NCBI GenBank assembly: GCA_934777505.1
Contig: CAKVNM010000002.1
Span: 62,001 to 126,000, forward strand
Direction: 5' to 3'
From: an uncultured Clostridia bacterium
Lineage (GTDB): Bacteria > Bacillota > Clostridia > Christensenellales > UBA1242
Length of the DNA stretch: 64,000 bases
Numbering within the stretch: the first letter of the stretch is position 1; every line of letters starts with the position of its first letter. The translations under genes and the position numbers were made by a program. Shown in pieces: positions 7,824-15,815 of this stretch. The notes beneath the pieces were generated by a model that saw only the letters and a list, made by a program, of their open reading frames with translations, had not been told where the DNA came from and made no database searches.

Positions 7824-9485
7824 CTAAACAATTTTAATCTTGCCGTCAAACTTGTCGATTAAAAATTGTTCAGTGGTTTTTAAGTCGTCTTTTTTGATTT
7901 CCTGCACATTAAGCACAAGACTTGGACTAAGTTTTGATAGTTCTTGCGATAGTTCTTTTAGATTGTCGTTGACTGCATCAAAAGTCACTTTTTCGGTATT
8001 AAGCACAAGCGTGCTACCTTTAATTTCAACCTTTTTAACATCTCCTAAAATGGAATAAAGCATGAACTTTGAGTTTTTTCTAAGGCTGAGCAAAAGTTCT
8101 CCAAATATCTTTTTTGCTTCTAGGTCGTCACTTTGAGAAGCCTTGTCATTAAACTCGACTGAATTAATTTGAGAAGAAGTATCATTAACTTTGATTTCTT
8201 CTAGTCTTAACTGTGGTTTTTGAACTAAATTTTCGGTTGACAAGTCAGTGTTTTTTTCAATATTTTTTGGTTCAATATTTGTTTGATTTGATATATCAAA
8301 CGATACGCCTAAATTTTCAGTTTTTTTTTGAGAAAAATTCTCATTTACAGTTTTTTTTTCTAACTCATCAATTCTTGCACTAAGTTTATCAATTTCGCTG
8401 TTTGTATAGATTAGCGAAAGCAAAGTGTTTTCAACCAAGAGTTCAACGCTTGAAGCAAGTTTCATTTTGTAATCGAGTTCGCTAAGAGTTTTTAACGCAT
8501 CAACAAGTCTTGCGTTTTCCGCTTGTTTAGAAAGCAGAGCGTAATCCGCCACAACAGATTTTGGAAGCGTTAAAACTTCGCTATCTTCACCAACAAGTTT
8601 GATTGTTAAAATGTTATTAAGTGCTTGAATAATATCTTTTACAAGCACGCCAAAATTTTTGCCTTGATTTTTTAGTGAGTCAAGCATTAACAAAAGATTT
8701 TTTGCGTCCTTTGTGATAATGCATTTTGTAAGGTTTAGAATTGTTGCAGAGTCGGTTATACCCAAACATTCCAAACATTTGTCGTAAGTTATGTTATTGC
8801 TACAATATGCCGAACACATTTCCGCAACGGAAAGTGTATCTCTCACACTGCCTTCGCCAGCACTTGCGATGAGTTTTAGACTTTCTTCGTCATAAGTGAT
8901 ATTGCTCTTGTCAAAAACATATCTTAGGTGTTTGATTAGGTCTTGGTCGCTAACCAGTTTGAAATCAAAACGCATACATCTTGACAATATTGTGGCTGGA
9001 AGTTTGTGTGGTTCGGTTGTTGCCAAAATAAAGAGTGCGTGTTGTGGTGGTTCTTCCAAAGTTTTAAGCAGTGCATTAAACGCACTATCGGTTAGCATAT
9101 GGACTTCGTCCACGATATAAACTTTGTATTTGTTAACGCTTGGAAGGTAGCCGATTTTATCTCGCAAATCCCTAATTTCGTCAACTCTGTTGTTGCTGGC
9201 TGCGTCAATTTCGATAATATCAAGATTTCCGCCATTAAGGTTTGACTTGCAGTTTTCGCACATACCGCAAGGGTTGCCGTTTTGTGGGTTTAAGCAATTC
9301 ACTGCCCTAGCAAAAATTTTTGCAGTGCTGGTCTTACCTGTTCCACGAGTTCCGCAAAACAAATAGGCGTGTCCAAAACTGTTATTTTCAACCTGATTTT
9401 TTAGCGTTTTTACAATATGGTCCTGACCGATAACTTCGTCAAAGTTTTTTGGTCTAAAATTTCTGTATAAAACTAAGTGACTCAT
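7824..9485 (-). CDS. dnaX: DNA polymerase III subunits gamma/tau
   Basis: This 553-residue clamp-loader ATPase has Walker A (GTRGTGKTS, around 45-53), a Cys4 zinc site (CLNPQNGNPCGMCENC), Walker B (VYIVDEVHML), an SRC-type sensor (LSRCMRFDF), and a poorly conserved Ser/Lys/Asn-rich region after residue 375. It loads the sliding clamp onto primed DNA. An AAGGAG site precedes the ATG. Two A9 tracts at codons 376-379 and 386-389 sit just after domain III. A shift of one base in either direction at either tract meets a stop within a few codons, so a short gamma-like form of about 380-390 residues could be made (see findings). Confidence 0.96.
   Translation of the reverse strand: MSHLVLYRNFRPKNFDEVIGQDHIVKTLKNQVENNSFGHAYLFCGTRGTGKTSTAKIFARAVNCLNPQNGNPCGMCENCKSNLNGGNLDIIEIDAASNNRVDEIRDLRDKIGYLPSVNKYKVYIVDEVHMLTDSAFNALLKTLEEPPQHALFILATTEPHKLPATILSRCMRFDFKLVSDQDLIKHLRYVFDKSNITYDEESLKLIASAGEGSVRDTLSVAEMCSAYCSNNITYDKCLECLGITDSATILNLTKCIITKDAKNLLLMLDSLKNQGKNFGVLVKDIIQALNNILTIKLVGEDSEVLTLPKSVVADYALLSKQAENARLVDALKTLSELDYKMKLASSVELLVENTLLSLIYTNSEIDKLSARIDELEKKTVNENFSQKKTENLGVSFDISNQTNIEPKNIEKNTDLSTENLVQKPQLRLEEIKVNDTSSQINSVEFNDKASQSDDLEAKKIFGELLLSLRKNSKFMLYSILGDVKKVEIKGSTLVLNTEKVTFDAVNDNLKELSQELSKLSPSLVLNVQEIKKDDLKTTEQFLIDKFDGKIKIV
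8321..8359 (-). promoter_or_regulatory. Two A9 slippage tracts in dnaX
   Basis: In the sense strand, GAAAAAAAAACT (A9 at 8359-8351) and CAAAAAAAAACT (A9 at 8329-8321) both encode Lys-Lys. After +1 or -1 slippage the new frame hits TAA/TGA (first tract) or TGA/TAG (second tract) almost at once. A9 slippage is the known mechanism for making gamma in Thermus dnaX; use here is inferred. Confidence 0.5.
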
Positions 9486-9503
9486 GTTTTTCTCCTTTTT
9501 TAA

Positions 9504-10055
9504 TTATAGCAAATGAATTAACTTTTTCCTAATTCTATTTAGTCCATTATCAACACTTTTTTTGTCCAAACAAAGAGTTTTTGCAATCTCGTCATAACTT
9601 TTTCCAAGCAAGTATTGTTTTAAAATCTGCTTTTCGAGTAGCGAAAGTTTGCTGTTGATTTCGTTCTTCATTGTGGCAAAATTTTCTTTACTAATCATTC
9701 TGTCTTCTGGATTTGGCTCTTTGCTAATCACAAGATACATCAAATCTTCGTTGTCTTCGAGCATGACTTCGTTGAGCATTTTATTTTTGTTTCTGCCAGC
9801 GGACCTTATTGCCGATTTGATTTGTGAGTTTACGCAAAGGTTAGCGAATGTTTTAAAACTAGCATTTTTTTCTTGCGAATAGGACTGAATTGCTTTGTAT
9901 AGACCAATCATGCCTTCTTGAATCAAGTCATCAAGTTCTGCACCCATCAAAAAGTAGCGTCTTGCAATGGAGCAAACAAAAGGTTTGTACTCCGTGAGCA
10001 GACTGTCAAGTGCGTTTGAATCGGTCCTTGCTTTTTCAATCATATCGTCCGTCAT
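9504..10055 (-). CDS. sigH: RNA polymerase sigma factor, SigH (Spo0H)-like
   Basis: Starting at ATG 10055 (AGGAGA site inside the end of rlmB) the product is 183 residues, somewhat shorter than typical SigH (~210). Region 2 is clear (YFLMGAELDDLIQEGMIGLYKAIQSY, then FKTFANLCVNSQI). Region 4 is a helix-turn-helix (LLEKQILKQYLLGKSYDEIAKTLCLDKKSVDNGLNRIRKKL). In Bacillota, sigH sits next to rlmB and mrnC and drives early sporulation and stationary-phase genes. The same gene order supports orthology. It overlaps nothing but abuts rlmB by 1 nt, so translation is coupled. Confidence 0.85.
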   Translation of the reverse strand: MTDDMIEKARTDSNALDSLLTEYKPFVCSIARRYFLMGAELDDLIQEGMIGLYKAIQSYSQEKNASFKTFANLCVNSQIKSAIRSAGRNKNKMLNEVMLEDNEDLMYLVISKEPNPEDRMISKENFATMKNEINSKLSLLEKQILKQYLLGKSYDEIAKTLCLDKKSVDNGLNRIRKKLIHLL

Positions 10056-10056
10056 T

Positions 10057-10779
10057 CTAGTTCTCCTGTCTTTGTCTAACCGCTTCGTACAAGCAAATTG
10101 CACACGCATTTGAAGCATTGAGCGAGTTGATTTTGCCGTTTAGTGGCAGACTGATAACATCGTCCGAAAGTTCTCTTGTGAGTCTTGAAACACCAAAGCC
10201 TTCACTTCCAACAACAAGAGCAATATCGCCTTTAAGGTTGGTTTTGTAAATACTGTGACCGTCCGCCTCCATGCTATACACAAATATGTTTTGCTTTTTT
10301 AGATATCTAATGCAGTCGTTAAGATTTGTAACTTGTGCAATCATAATGTTAAAGCAAGCACCTGTGCTAACTTTTATAACGGTGTCGTTAACTTGGCATG
10401 AGCGGTTTTTTGGAAGCACAATTCCATGCACTCCCGCACATTCTGCACTACGGATTATCGCACCCAAATTGTGTGGGTCGCTAACTTCGTCAACAAGAAG
10501 CATGAAAACATCTTCGTTTTTTGACTTTGCAAGAGCAATGATATCTTCTACTTCGCAGTAGTTAAAATTGGTTGCATAGGCAATAACTCCCTGATGATGA
10601 CCAGTTTCGCTTTGCTTGTCGAGAACTTGTTTTTGAACAAACTCGACTTTGATTTTCTTTTGCCTTGCTTGCGAAACGATTTGCGACAAATCTTGACTTC
10701 CCGCAAGTGCCAAAATTCTATCAACCCTAAGGTTAGAATTTAAAACTTCTTTTACTGCATTTTTTCCTTCAACTTTCAT
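10057..10779 (-). CDS. rlmB: 23S rRNA (guanosine-2'-O-)-methyltransferase RlmB
   Basis: This 240-residue SpoU/TrmH-type SPOUT enzyme has an N-terminal substrate-binding domain (GKNAVKEVLNSNLRVDRILA) and the three SPOUT motifs: DPHNLGAIIRSAECAG, VVGSEGFGVSRL and LPLNGKINSLNASNA, the last forming the knotted AdoMet site. RlmB methylates the ribose of G2251 (E. coli numbering) in the ribosomal P loop. Close relatives methylate other positions, so the exact target is by homology. It has an AGGAG site and follows mrnC by 17 nt. Confidence 0.92.
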   Translation of the reverse strand: MKVEGKNAVKEVLNSNLRVDRILALAGSQDLSQIVSQARQKKIKVEFVQKQVLDKQSETGHHQGVIAYATNFNYCEVEDIIALAKSKNEDVFMLLVDEVSDPHNLGAIIRSAECAGVHGIVLPKNRSCQVNDTVIKVSTGACFNIMIAQVTNLNDCIRYLKKQNIFVYSMEADGHSIYKTNLKGDIALVVGSEGFGVSRLTRELSDDVISLPLNGKINSLNASNACAICLYEAVRQRQEN

Positions 10780-10796
10780 AAAATTCTCCTAAAATA

Positions 10797-11228
10797 CTAA
10801 ATATCTTTTTTGATTTCTTCCACACAAAATGACAAAATTTCACTCAGCCTTTGATTTTGCTTGGTTAGGTACAAATAGCCAACCAAACTTTCAAAACTGG
10901 TTGCTTTTTTATATTCTTCTATGCTCGAATTTTTTGCTATGTTGTGCGTTTTTAAGTTTCTAGCCGTTTTGGCAATGTGATGTTCTTTTTCGGTTAACTG
11001 ACTGTCCAAAAGGTCAATCAATTTTGCTTGATAACTTGCCTTTACAAACTTGCTGGTTGCGGTGTGAAGTAGTCCCGCTTTTTTTGTGCTACTTGACGCC
11101 AAAAAGTCCCTAACATACAGCGTAAAAACAGCATCTCCCACAAATGCAAAAACCAGTGCATTGTGATTGAGTGCTTCACTTTCCGTCATTCCAAAACTAT
11201 TACTAGAAACAAAATCTTCAAAGTTCAT
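10797..11228 (-). CDS. mrnC: Mini-ribonuclease 3
   Basis: The 143-residue protein is a lone RNase III catalytic domain without the double-stranded RNA binding domain, as in MrnC. The signature ALVFAFVGDAVFTLYVRDFL carries the catalytic aspartate, and the second acidic motif is ATSFESLVGYLYL. MrnC matures 23S rRNA in Bacillota. Its extended -10 box (TGATATAAT) ends only 8 nt before the ATG and there is no ribosome binding site, so the mRNA is probably leaderless. It is the first gene of mrnC-rlmB-sigH. Confidence 0.93.
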   Translation of the reverse strand: MNFEDFVSSNSFGMTESEALNHNALVFAFVGDAVFTLYVRDFLASSSTKKAGLLHTATSKFVKASYQAKLIDLLDSQLTEKEHHIAKTARNLKTHNIAKNSSIEEYKKATSFESLVGYLYLTKQNQRLSEILSFCVEEIKKDI

Positions 11229-11233
11229 ACAAA

Positions 11234-11242
11234 GTGATTATA
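11234..11242 (-). promoter_or_regulatory. Extended -10 promoter of mrnC (leaderless)
   Basis: The minus strand reads TGATATAAT and then 8 nt to the ATG at 11228. No good -35 box is visible. The expected start of transcription lies within 1-2 nt of the ATG. Confidence 0.6.
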
Positions 11243-11328
11243 TCACAACAAAAAAATTTTTAAAAGTGATTAACATAAAGCGATAATAAATATGGGCTGA
11301 TAGGCATAAAATATATCGAGGTTTTTTT

Positions 11329-12036
11329 ATGCACGCAAGGTTTACGAAAAAAGCATTTTTGATTTGCACTAGTTTTGTTGTGTTGATTTTTTCGTTTGGG
11401 TTTGTGTTATCGAGCATTGTCAACACCGAAACGACTGCTTCGCCATACAATCTTACTATTGTGCTTGATGCAGGACACGGTGGAATTGACGGCGGAAGCG
11501 TTGGTTCAAAAACTAACATAACGGAAAGCGAACTCAATCTTGCCTTTACGCTAAAACTTGAAAAACTACTAAAATCCGTTGGAATTAATGTAGTAAAAAC
11601 CCGAACAAATCAAAACGGGCTGGCGTCAAACACGAGCAAAAATTTTAAAAAGGAAGATATGCAAAAGCGAAAGGCAATTATTAGTCAAGCCAACGCACAA
11701 GCCCTTGTTAGCATTCACATGAACAAGTTTGGAGCAAGCACGGAAAAGGGAGCGCAGGTGTTCTATCAAAAAGATGACGACACAAGCAAAAAGTTTGCCA
11801 CGGCGATTATGGACGAACTTGTTAGCAAAATTGATAACGCCCGAAAACTTGTGATTGGCGGAGATTACTTTATTTGCAAGTGCGACCAAATTCCGTCCGT
11901 GATTGTCGAATGTGGCTTTTTGTCTAACGAGCAAGAAGAATTGCTACTTCAAAACGAAGAATATCAAGACAAATTTTGCTATGCAGTGTTTTGCGGAATA
12001 ATGAAGTATTTTAACAGCACAATAAATAGTTATTAA
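11329..12036 (+). CDS. cwlD: N-acetylmuramoyl-L-alanine amidase, CwlD-like
   Basis: This 235-residue protein has an N-terminal membrane anchor (KAFLICTSFVVLIFSFGFVLS) and an Amidase_3 domain. The zinc ligands and catalytic residues are visible: LDAGHGGIDGG (His), the ELNL glutamate, VSIHMN (His), and VIVECGFLSN (catalytic Glu). Size and layout match CwlD, which acts with PdaA to make the muramic-lactam of the spore cortex. A vegetative amidase role cannot be excluded, but a single TM plus a lone Amidase_3 domain is the CwlD pattern. A CGAGG site precedes the ATG. Confidence 0.85.
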   Translation: MHARFTKKAFLICTSFVVLIFSFGFVLSSIVNTETTASPYNLTIVLDAGHGGIDGGSVGSKTNITESELNLAFTLKLEKLLKSVGINVVKTRTNQNGLASNTSKNFKKEDMQKRKAIISQANAQALVSIHMNKFGASTEKGAQVFYQKDDDTSKKFATAIMDELVSKIDNARKLVIGGDYFICKCDQIPSVIVECGFLSNEQEELLLQNEEYQDKFCYAVFCGIMKYFNSTINSY

Positions 12037-12058
12037 TCTATAACCAAAATAAAACATT

Positions 12059-12087
12059 AAAAAAGTGATATTTGCTATCACTTTTTT
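12059..12087. terminator. Bidirectional terminator between cwlD and lepB
   Basis: AAAAAGTGATA pairs with TATCACTTTTT around a TTTGC loop, with A and T runs on both sides. It serves both convergent genes. Confidence 0.85.
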
Positions 12088-12093
12088 CTTTTT

Positions 12094-12765
12094 TTAACCA
12101 AAAATTTTATGAAAGATTGCCGAACTAATATTTCCGCCGTATGGCACAATCAAGAAAACTTTTCCCAAAATTGCGCTAACCTTTTGTGGACCAAAATTGG
12201 AACAATCGTAACTATTTTCTCTGTTGTCGCCAAGATAGATGCAATAGCCTTCGTCTAGCGTTATGCTATACATATCATCTTCTAGCGTTATGGAGCAACC
12301 TTGCAGATTGTTTTGGGAGATATAACGCATTGCAAGCGTAACAAACTTGTTAACGCAAACTGCGTTGTTTTTTTCAAGATATTTTTCTTCTAAAACTGAG
12401 CCGTTAAGATAAAACTTGTTGTCGCCAGACTTAAACGACAGCACATCTCCACCCGTTGCTATAAGTCTTTTTATGCCTTCTTCGGTTTTGTCGGGCAAGT
12501 CAACAATTACGATGTCGCCTTTACTAAATCCAAACCAAGACGAAACATAAACTGTGTCACGATAGTTTGAATTAACTTCCGTTTGCTTGTTGATTGTTGG
12601 AAGCATACTTTTGCCAAAGACTTCGGCGGGATAGAAAATAATATTAAATGTACTAACAATCAAACAAATCACAAACACAAAGCCAAGAAAAAATGACGAA
12701 AAACGGCGAGAAAACTTTTCTTGCCTGCTTAGATAAATGGACTTCATGTTTTTTTCTTCGTTCAT
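12094..12765 (-). CDS. lepB: Type I signal peptidase
   Basis: The protein has one N-terminal membrane anchor (FFLGFVFVICLIVSTFNIIF), the catalytic serine motif (GKSMLPTI), the catalytic lysine region (EGIKRLIATGGDVL) and box E (YLGDNRENSYDCSNFG). It cleaves signal peptides on the outer face of the membrane. The start could be ATG 12765 or ATG 12747. The -10 box (TATAAT at 12778-12773) lies only 7 nt before 12765, so that start would be leaderless; the second has a weak GAAG site. Its size is typical for Gram-positive SipS-type enzymes. Confidence 0.92.
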   Translation of the reverse strand: MNEEKNMKSIYLSRQEKFSRRFSSFFLGFVFVICLIVSTFNIIFYPAEVFGKSMLPTINKQTEVNSNYRDTVYVSSWFGFSKGDIVIVDLPDKTEEGIKRLIATGGDVLSFKSGDNKFYLNGSVLEEKYLEKNNAVCVNKFVTLAMRYISQNNLQGCSITLEDDMYSITLDEGYCIYLGDNRENSYDCSNFGPQKVSAILGKVFLIVPYGGNISSAIFHKIFG

Positions 12766-12772
12766 CAAACAA

Positions 12773-12800
12773 ATTATAGCACAAAATAAAATGTTGTAAA
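12773..12800 (-). promoter_or_regulatory. Promoter of lepB
   Basis: TTTACA (12800-12795), a 16-nt spacer and TATAAT (12778-12773) read on the minus strand, 7 nt before ATG 12765. Confidence 0.55.
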
Positions 12801-12822
12801 ACATAATTTATGCATTTTTTGT

Positions 12823-12839
12823 TTGACAATTTTAGTCAA
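12823..12839. promoter_or_regulatory. Inverted repeat upstream of rubrerythrin
   Basis: TTGAC-N7-GTCAA is a perfect inverted repeat overlapping a possible -35 box (TTGACA 12823-12828). The best -10 is weak (CACAAT, 18-nt spacing). It could be an operator for a redox regulator, but it does not match the PerR or Rex consensus. Confidence 0.35.
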
Positions 12840-12870
12840 TAAATGTCACAATCTAAGTCGAGGTGAAAAT

Positions 12871-13413
12871 ATGAAAGAACTAAAAGGAACACAAACAGAA
12901 AAAAATCTACTAACTGCTTTTGCTGGCGAAAGTCAAGCAAGAAACAAGTATACATACTTTGCTTCAAAAGCAAAAAAGGACGGCTATGAGCAAATTGCTT
13001 CAATCTTTTTGGAAACAGCCGAAAACGAAAAAGAACACGCAAAAATTTGGTACAAACTTTTGTGTGGCGGAAGCATTAAGTCCACAATGGAAAACTTAAA
13101 AGAAGCCGCTAACGGCGAAAACTACGAGTGGACAGATATGTACGAAACTTTTGCTCGTCAAGCAAAGGAAGAAGGCTTTGACGAAATTGCCACTTTGTTT
13201 GAAGGCGTTGCAAAAATCGAAAAAGAGCACGAAGCAAGATATCTTAAACTAATCGAAAATTTGGAAAAAGGACTTGTGTTTAGCAAGGACGGCGACACTA
13301 TTTGGAAATGCAGAAACTGCGGTCATATTGTGATTGGCAAAAACGCACCAGAAATCTGCCCAGTTTGCTCTCACCCACAAAGTTACTTTGAAGTTAAGGC
13401 AGAAAACTATTAA
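12871..13413 (+). CDS. rbr: Rubrerythrin
   Basis: The 180-residue product starts at the ATG after a GAGGTG site. Residues 1-140 form the four-helix ferritin-like diiron domain with ligands in NLLTAFAGESQA, TAENEKEHAK, FARQAKEEGFDEIA and VAKIEKEHEARY. The C-terminal domain is a rubredoxin (CRNCGHIVIG, then CPVCSHPQSYF) that binds one iron through four cysteines. Rubrerythrin reduces hydrogen peroxide in anaerobes using rubredoxin-type electron donors. It is monocistronic. Confidence 0.95.
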   Translation: MKELKGTQTEKNLLTAFAGESQARNKYTYFASKAKKDGYEQIASIFLETAENEKEHAKIWYKLLCGGSIKSTMENLKEAANGENYEWTDMYETFARQAKEEGFDEIATLFEGVAKIEKEHEARYLKLIENLEKGLVFSKDGDTIWKCRNCGHIVIGKNAPEICPVCSHPQSYFEVKAENY

Positions 13414-13448
13414 GCCTTTAAAATTTATAAAATTAAAAACATTAATAA

Positions 13449-13475
13449 AAAAAAGTGATTGCAAAATCACTTTTT
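13449..13475 (+). terminator. Terminator after rubrerythrin
   Basis: AAAAAGTGATT and AATCACTTTTTT form a stem with a GCAA tetraloop, followed by T residues. Confidence 0.85.
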
Positions 13476-13572
13476 TGATGTAATCTTAAAAAACGACTCG
13501 TGGTAAAACCGCAAGTAAAACTACAATAAGTCATAGCGTAAAGGCTCGCAAGTAGTTTTCAAAATAAAAAAC

Positions 13573-13600
13573 AAAAAAGCATATTCAAATATGCTTTTTT
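13573..13600 (-). terminator. Terminator of the 13.6-14.7 kb operon
   Basis: AAAAAAGCATAT and ATATGCTTTTTT pair around TCAA just past the stop at 13607. The T run is on both strands. The stretch 13476-13572 between the two terminators holds no gene; it contains one copy of a dispersed 19-nt repeat. Confidence 0.8.
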
Positions 13601-13606
13601 TATAAA

Positions 13607-14080
13607 CTACTCGTTTGTGTGTTCGTCTTCGCTAGACTTTTCTTTACATTCCTTAAAGTAGTTTTTAAATTGTTTTTGGTAGTACTTGCCAAATTTTTTG
13701 GTCATGAAATCACGATAGATTTTGTTCATTTCCATAAATTCTTCTCTTTTTGCAGGGTCAAGATAATCTTCGAGTGGTTCGTAAATCAAAAAGTTTGTGA
13801 CCATAAGAATTTTTTTGCGGGTGTCGTAAATAGTTGGAATTATTCCCATAATAGGAACAATCGACTTTTCAAGTGTTTTGAAACCTGCCACCTTTGATTG
13901 TTCTTTGTCTGGACTAACTTTTTTAACCCTGCACAAAAGTTCTGTGCCGTCTTCTCTTTTGAACTTAACAATCGGCTTGATTTGTTTTTCTGGATTTCTA
14001 ATCAATTCATAGCCACAAGATTTTAACAATGTTTCGATTTCTCTAATATCAACATATTGTAAAAAGTTAATTTTTTTCAT
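13607..14080 (-). CDS. Unknown soluble protein, partner of the cyclase-like gene
   Basis: The 157-residue product has an AAGGAGAG site and no membrane segment. The middle (residues 45-120) alternates beta-like stretches such as IVPIMGIIPTIYDTRKKILMVTNFLIYEPL; the C-terminus is highly charged (KKFGKYYQKQFKNYFKECKEKSSEDE). I do not recognise a family. Its start lies 12 nt after the stop of the 14093-14659 gene, so the two form an operon. A functional link to that gene is inferred from this. Confidence 0.65.
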   Translation of the reverse strand: MKKINFLQYVDIREIETLLKSCGYELIRNPEKQIKPIVKFKREDGTELLCRVKKVSPDKEQSKVAGFKTLEKSIVPIMGIIPTIYDTRKKILMVTNFLIYEPLEDYLDPAKREEFMEMNKIYRDFMTKKFGKYYQKQFKNYFKECKEKSSEDEHTNE

Positions 14081-14092
14081 ATTCTCTCCTTG

Positions 14093-14659
14093 TTACTCCC
14101 CGAGCACTTCAAGTTCGCCACTTTTTTTAACAAAGTCGTCAAGCAAACTTTTAGAAATTTCAAAAGTATTTGTTTTTTTGCCAGCAGCAAATCCAACAGC
14201 ATCACCAATATAAAGTTTGTTATTTGACTCGCCAATATCTAGCGTTTCAAAGTTTACAAGCCCAAAGTGATATGTTAGTTTGTTGCCACATTTTTCACAC
14301 GCTTCGTGAAACATTTTGAAAATTTTGTCGTTTGTTAGTTTTCCACGATAAAAGTACAAGCAAAAGCAATCGCCGTTTACAACGCATGGATTATTAAGAT
14401 AAGCGTAGAGCGAGCCGTCAGTATCCTTGGTGGACTGAGTAAGTTCTTGCTTGATTAAAATTTTGCTGTGCGTCAACTTTTCTTCTTTTTCAATCAACGA
14501 TTTTAAATACTTGATTGTTTGAATGGAAACAATTTGCGCTCCTTCTCGTTGCTTGCCTTTTAAAAGTTTACTGCCCTTGATGTCAAAAAACACCATTCTG
14601 TATGGAGTTTGTTTGAACTGTGCTTTTTGATAAATATCTTCATATTCTATGTAACTCAT
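14093..14659 (-). CDS. Possible degenerate class III nucleotide cyclase-like protein
   Basis: The 188-residue protein resembles a bare class III adenylate/guanylate cyclase domain. It has a first-strand motif MVFFDIKGSKLL (Asp26), a second metal-type motif NGDCFCLYF (Asp97) and a late motif YIGDAVGFAAG. Both metal-binding aspartates are in place, but in the last motif the usual Asn and Arg that stabilise the transition state are Gly156 and Gly160. If the assignment holds, catalysis is doubtful and it may be a nucleotide sensor. It is first in a two-gene operon and its TATAAT box ends 6 nt before the ATG, so the mRNA is leaderless. The family assignment comes from motif pattern only. Confidence 0.5.
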   Translation of the reverse strand: MSYIEYEDIYQKAQFKQTPYRMVFFDIKGSKLLKGKQREGAQIVSIQTIKYLKSLIEKEEKLTHSKILIKQELTQSTKDTDGSLYAYLNNPCVVNGDCFCLYFYRGKLTNDKIFKMFHEACEKCGNKLTYHFGLVNFETLDIGESNNKLYIGDAVGFAAGKKTNTFEISKSLLDDFVKKSGELEVLGE

Positions 14660-14665
14660 GCTTTG

Positions 14666-14694
14666 ATTATATCACACAAAAATTCATTTTTCAA
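14666..14694 (-). promoter_or_regulatory. Leaderless promoter of the cyclase-like operon
   Basis: TTGAAA (14694-14689), a 17-nt spacer, TATAAT (14671-14666), then only 6 nt to the ATG at 14659. There is no room for a ribosome binding site. Confidence 0.75.
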
Positions 14695-14748
14695 TACCCA
14701 TTTTGATTTTTTGTTCAACATTAAGGCAATTTGTTAGCATTACAAAAA

Positions 14749-14769
14749 ATCATTCCCAAAAGGAATGAT
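14749..14769 (-). terminator. Terminator after the zinc-ribbon membrane protein gene
   Basis: ATCATTCC pairs with GGAATGAT and a T6 run follows on the minus strand. It overlaps the stop codon of 14769-15812. Confidence 0.75.
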
Positions 14770-15812
14770 TAATCTAAATATAAAAACAGTGCGACAAATC
14801 CAGCAATCACAAGCAAGATTGAAATCACGAGCATTGCAATTTTTACACCAGATTTTGGAAGTCCAGAGCCAACTTTACCCGTCTGCCCGTTAACAAGCGT
14901 TACATAGTCCCTGTTTTTATATTTGTAACTGAACTTGTAGACTGGAAGCACGCCGTGGGAGTACTTTTCTTCCGTTCTTGTTGTGGAAATGTTAAGATAA
15001 TTGACCGTATCGTAGGAATACTTTGACAAAATGCTAGTGCGGATTTTCTTGTCGATAATTGTGTCCGCTAGTTTTTTGCAGACTTCTAGTGAATCAGTGT
15101 AATATTCCAGCGAATATCCCCTGATAAAGTCTTGGTCAAATTTGACTTTTTCATTCATATTGTATGGCAAAATTCCGTCCAAATCCAGTTGATTGATTAA
15201 CGAACTGCTTTCGACAACGACATCTTGGTGGGACATTTCTTTTGTTCCGCTGATGTTTTGCGTGGTTGTGTAGGTCCTAACATTTTCGCCACTGCCCGTG
15301 GTATGAGTTTGACTAAGTACGCCCTTGTAGACAGACGATGTTTTTTCGTTAAAATTGAACACCGGAATATAGAAAGCGTCAATCCTGTCGGCACTTGGTT
15401 TTTTCTTGAATTTGTTTGGCAAAAACATTTTTCTTTTAACGCCGTTAACAAACATTTGACCCGCTCTTTCCTTGTCGAACTTGAAAGGAATAACATAGTC
15501 TGGCGTAATTCCGCTTATGCTATCAAAATTAGCAACATAATGACTACCGCAATATGGGCAACTTTTGGAAATTTGATTTGACCCGCTAATGCTCGCTCCG
15601 CAATTTTGGCAGTTGACAATCATTGCCTTTTGTGGAGAGTTGGTTGATAATTCGGTGTTGTATGGGTGAAATGTAATATTGCTATCTCTGTTTACGCTTT
15701 GAGTCGAATCACAATTTTCACACTTTAAACATTGAAAAGATGGCGAAAACACTAAATTTCCGCCACAATTCTTGCACTTTTTATTTTCACTTTTTACTAA
15801 AATATTTGTCAT
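14769..15812 (-). CDS. Zinc-ribbon membrane protein, partner of the SPFH protein
   Basis: This 347-residue protein starts with two Cys4 zinc ribbons (CKNCGG...CLKCENC around 13-34; CQNCGAS...CPYCGS around 68-90). A soluble middle domain of about 210 residues follows, and it ends in one transmembrane helix (IAMLVISILLVIAGFVALFLYLD) with a very short tail. The layout fits a C-terminally anchored protein facing the cytoplasm. It starts 3 nt after the SPFH gene stop; pairs of SPFH and zinc-ribbon TM genes recur in Bacillota and probably form a membrane complex. No enzymatic motif seen. Confidence 0.75.
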   Translation of the reverse strand: MTNILVKSENKKCKNCGGNLVFSPSFQCLKCENCDSTQSVNRDSNITFHPYNTELSTNSPQKAMIVNCQNCGASISGSNQISKSCPYCGSHYVANFDSISGITPDYVIPFKFDKERAGQMFVNGVKRKMFLPNKFKKKPSADRIDAFYIPVFNFNEKTSSVYKGVLSQTHTTGSGENVRTYTTTQNISGTKEMSHQDVVVESSSLINQLDLDGILPYNMNEKVKFDQDFIRGYSLEYYTDSLEVCKKLADTIIDKKIRTSILSKYSYDTVNYLNISTTRTEEKYSHGVLPVYKFSYKYKNRDYVTLVNGQTGKVGSGLPKSGVKIAMLVISILLVIAGFVALFLYLD

Positions 15813-15815
15813 ACT

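Noticed and set aside
13607..14659. Cyclase-like pair as a Pycsar-type defence system
   Set aside because: The partner has no transmembrane or nuclease effector domain, and the cyclase-like protein lacks the transition-state Asn and Arg. The evidence does not support a defence label.
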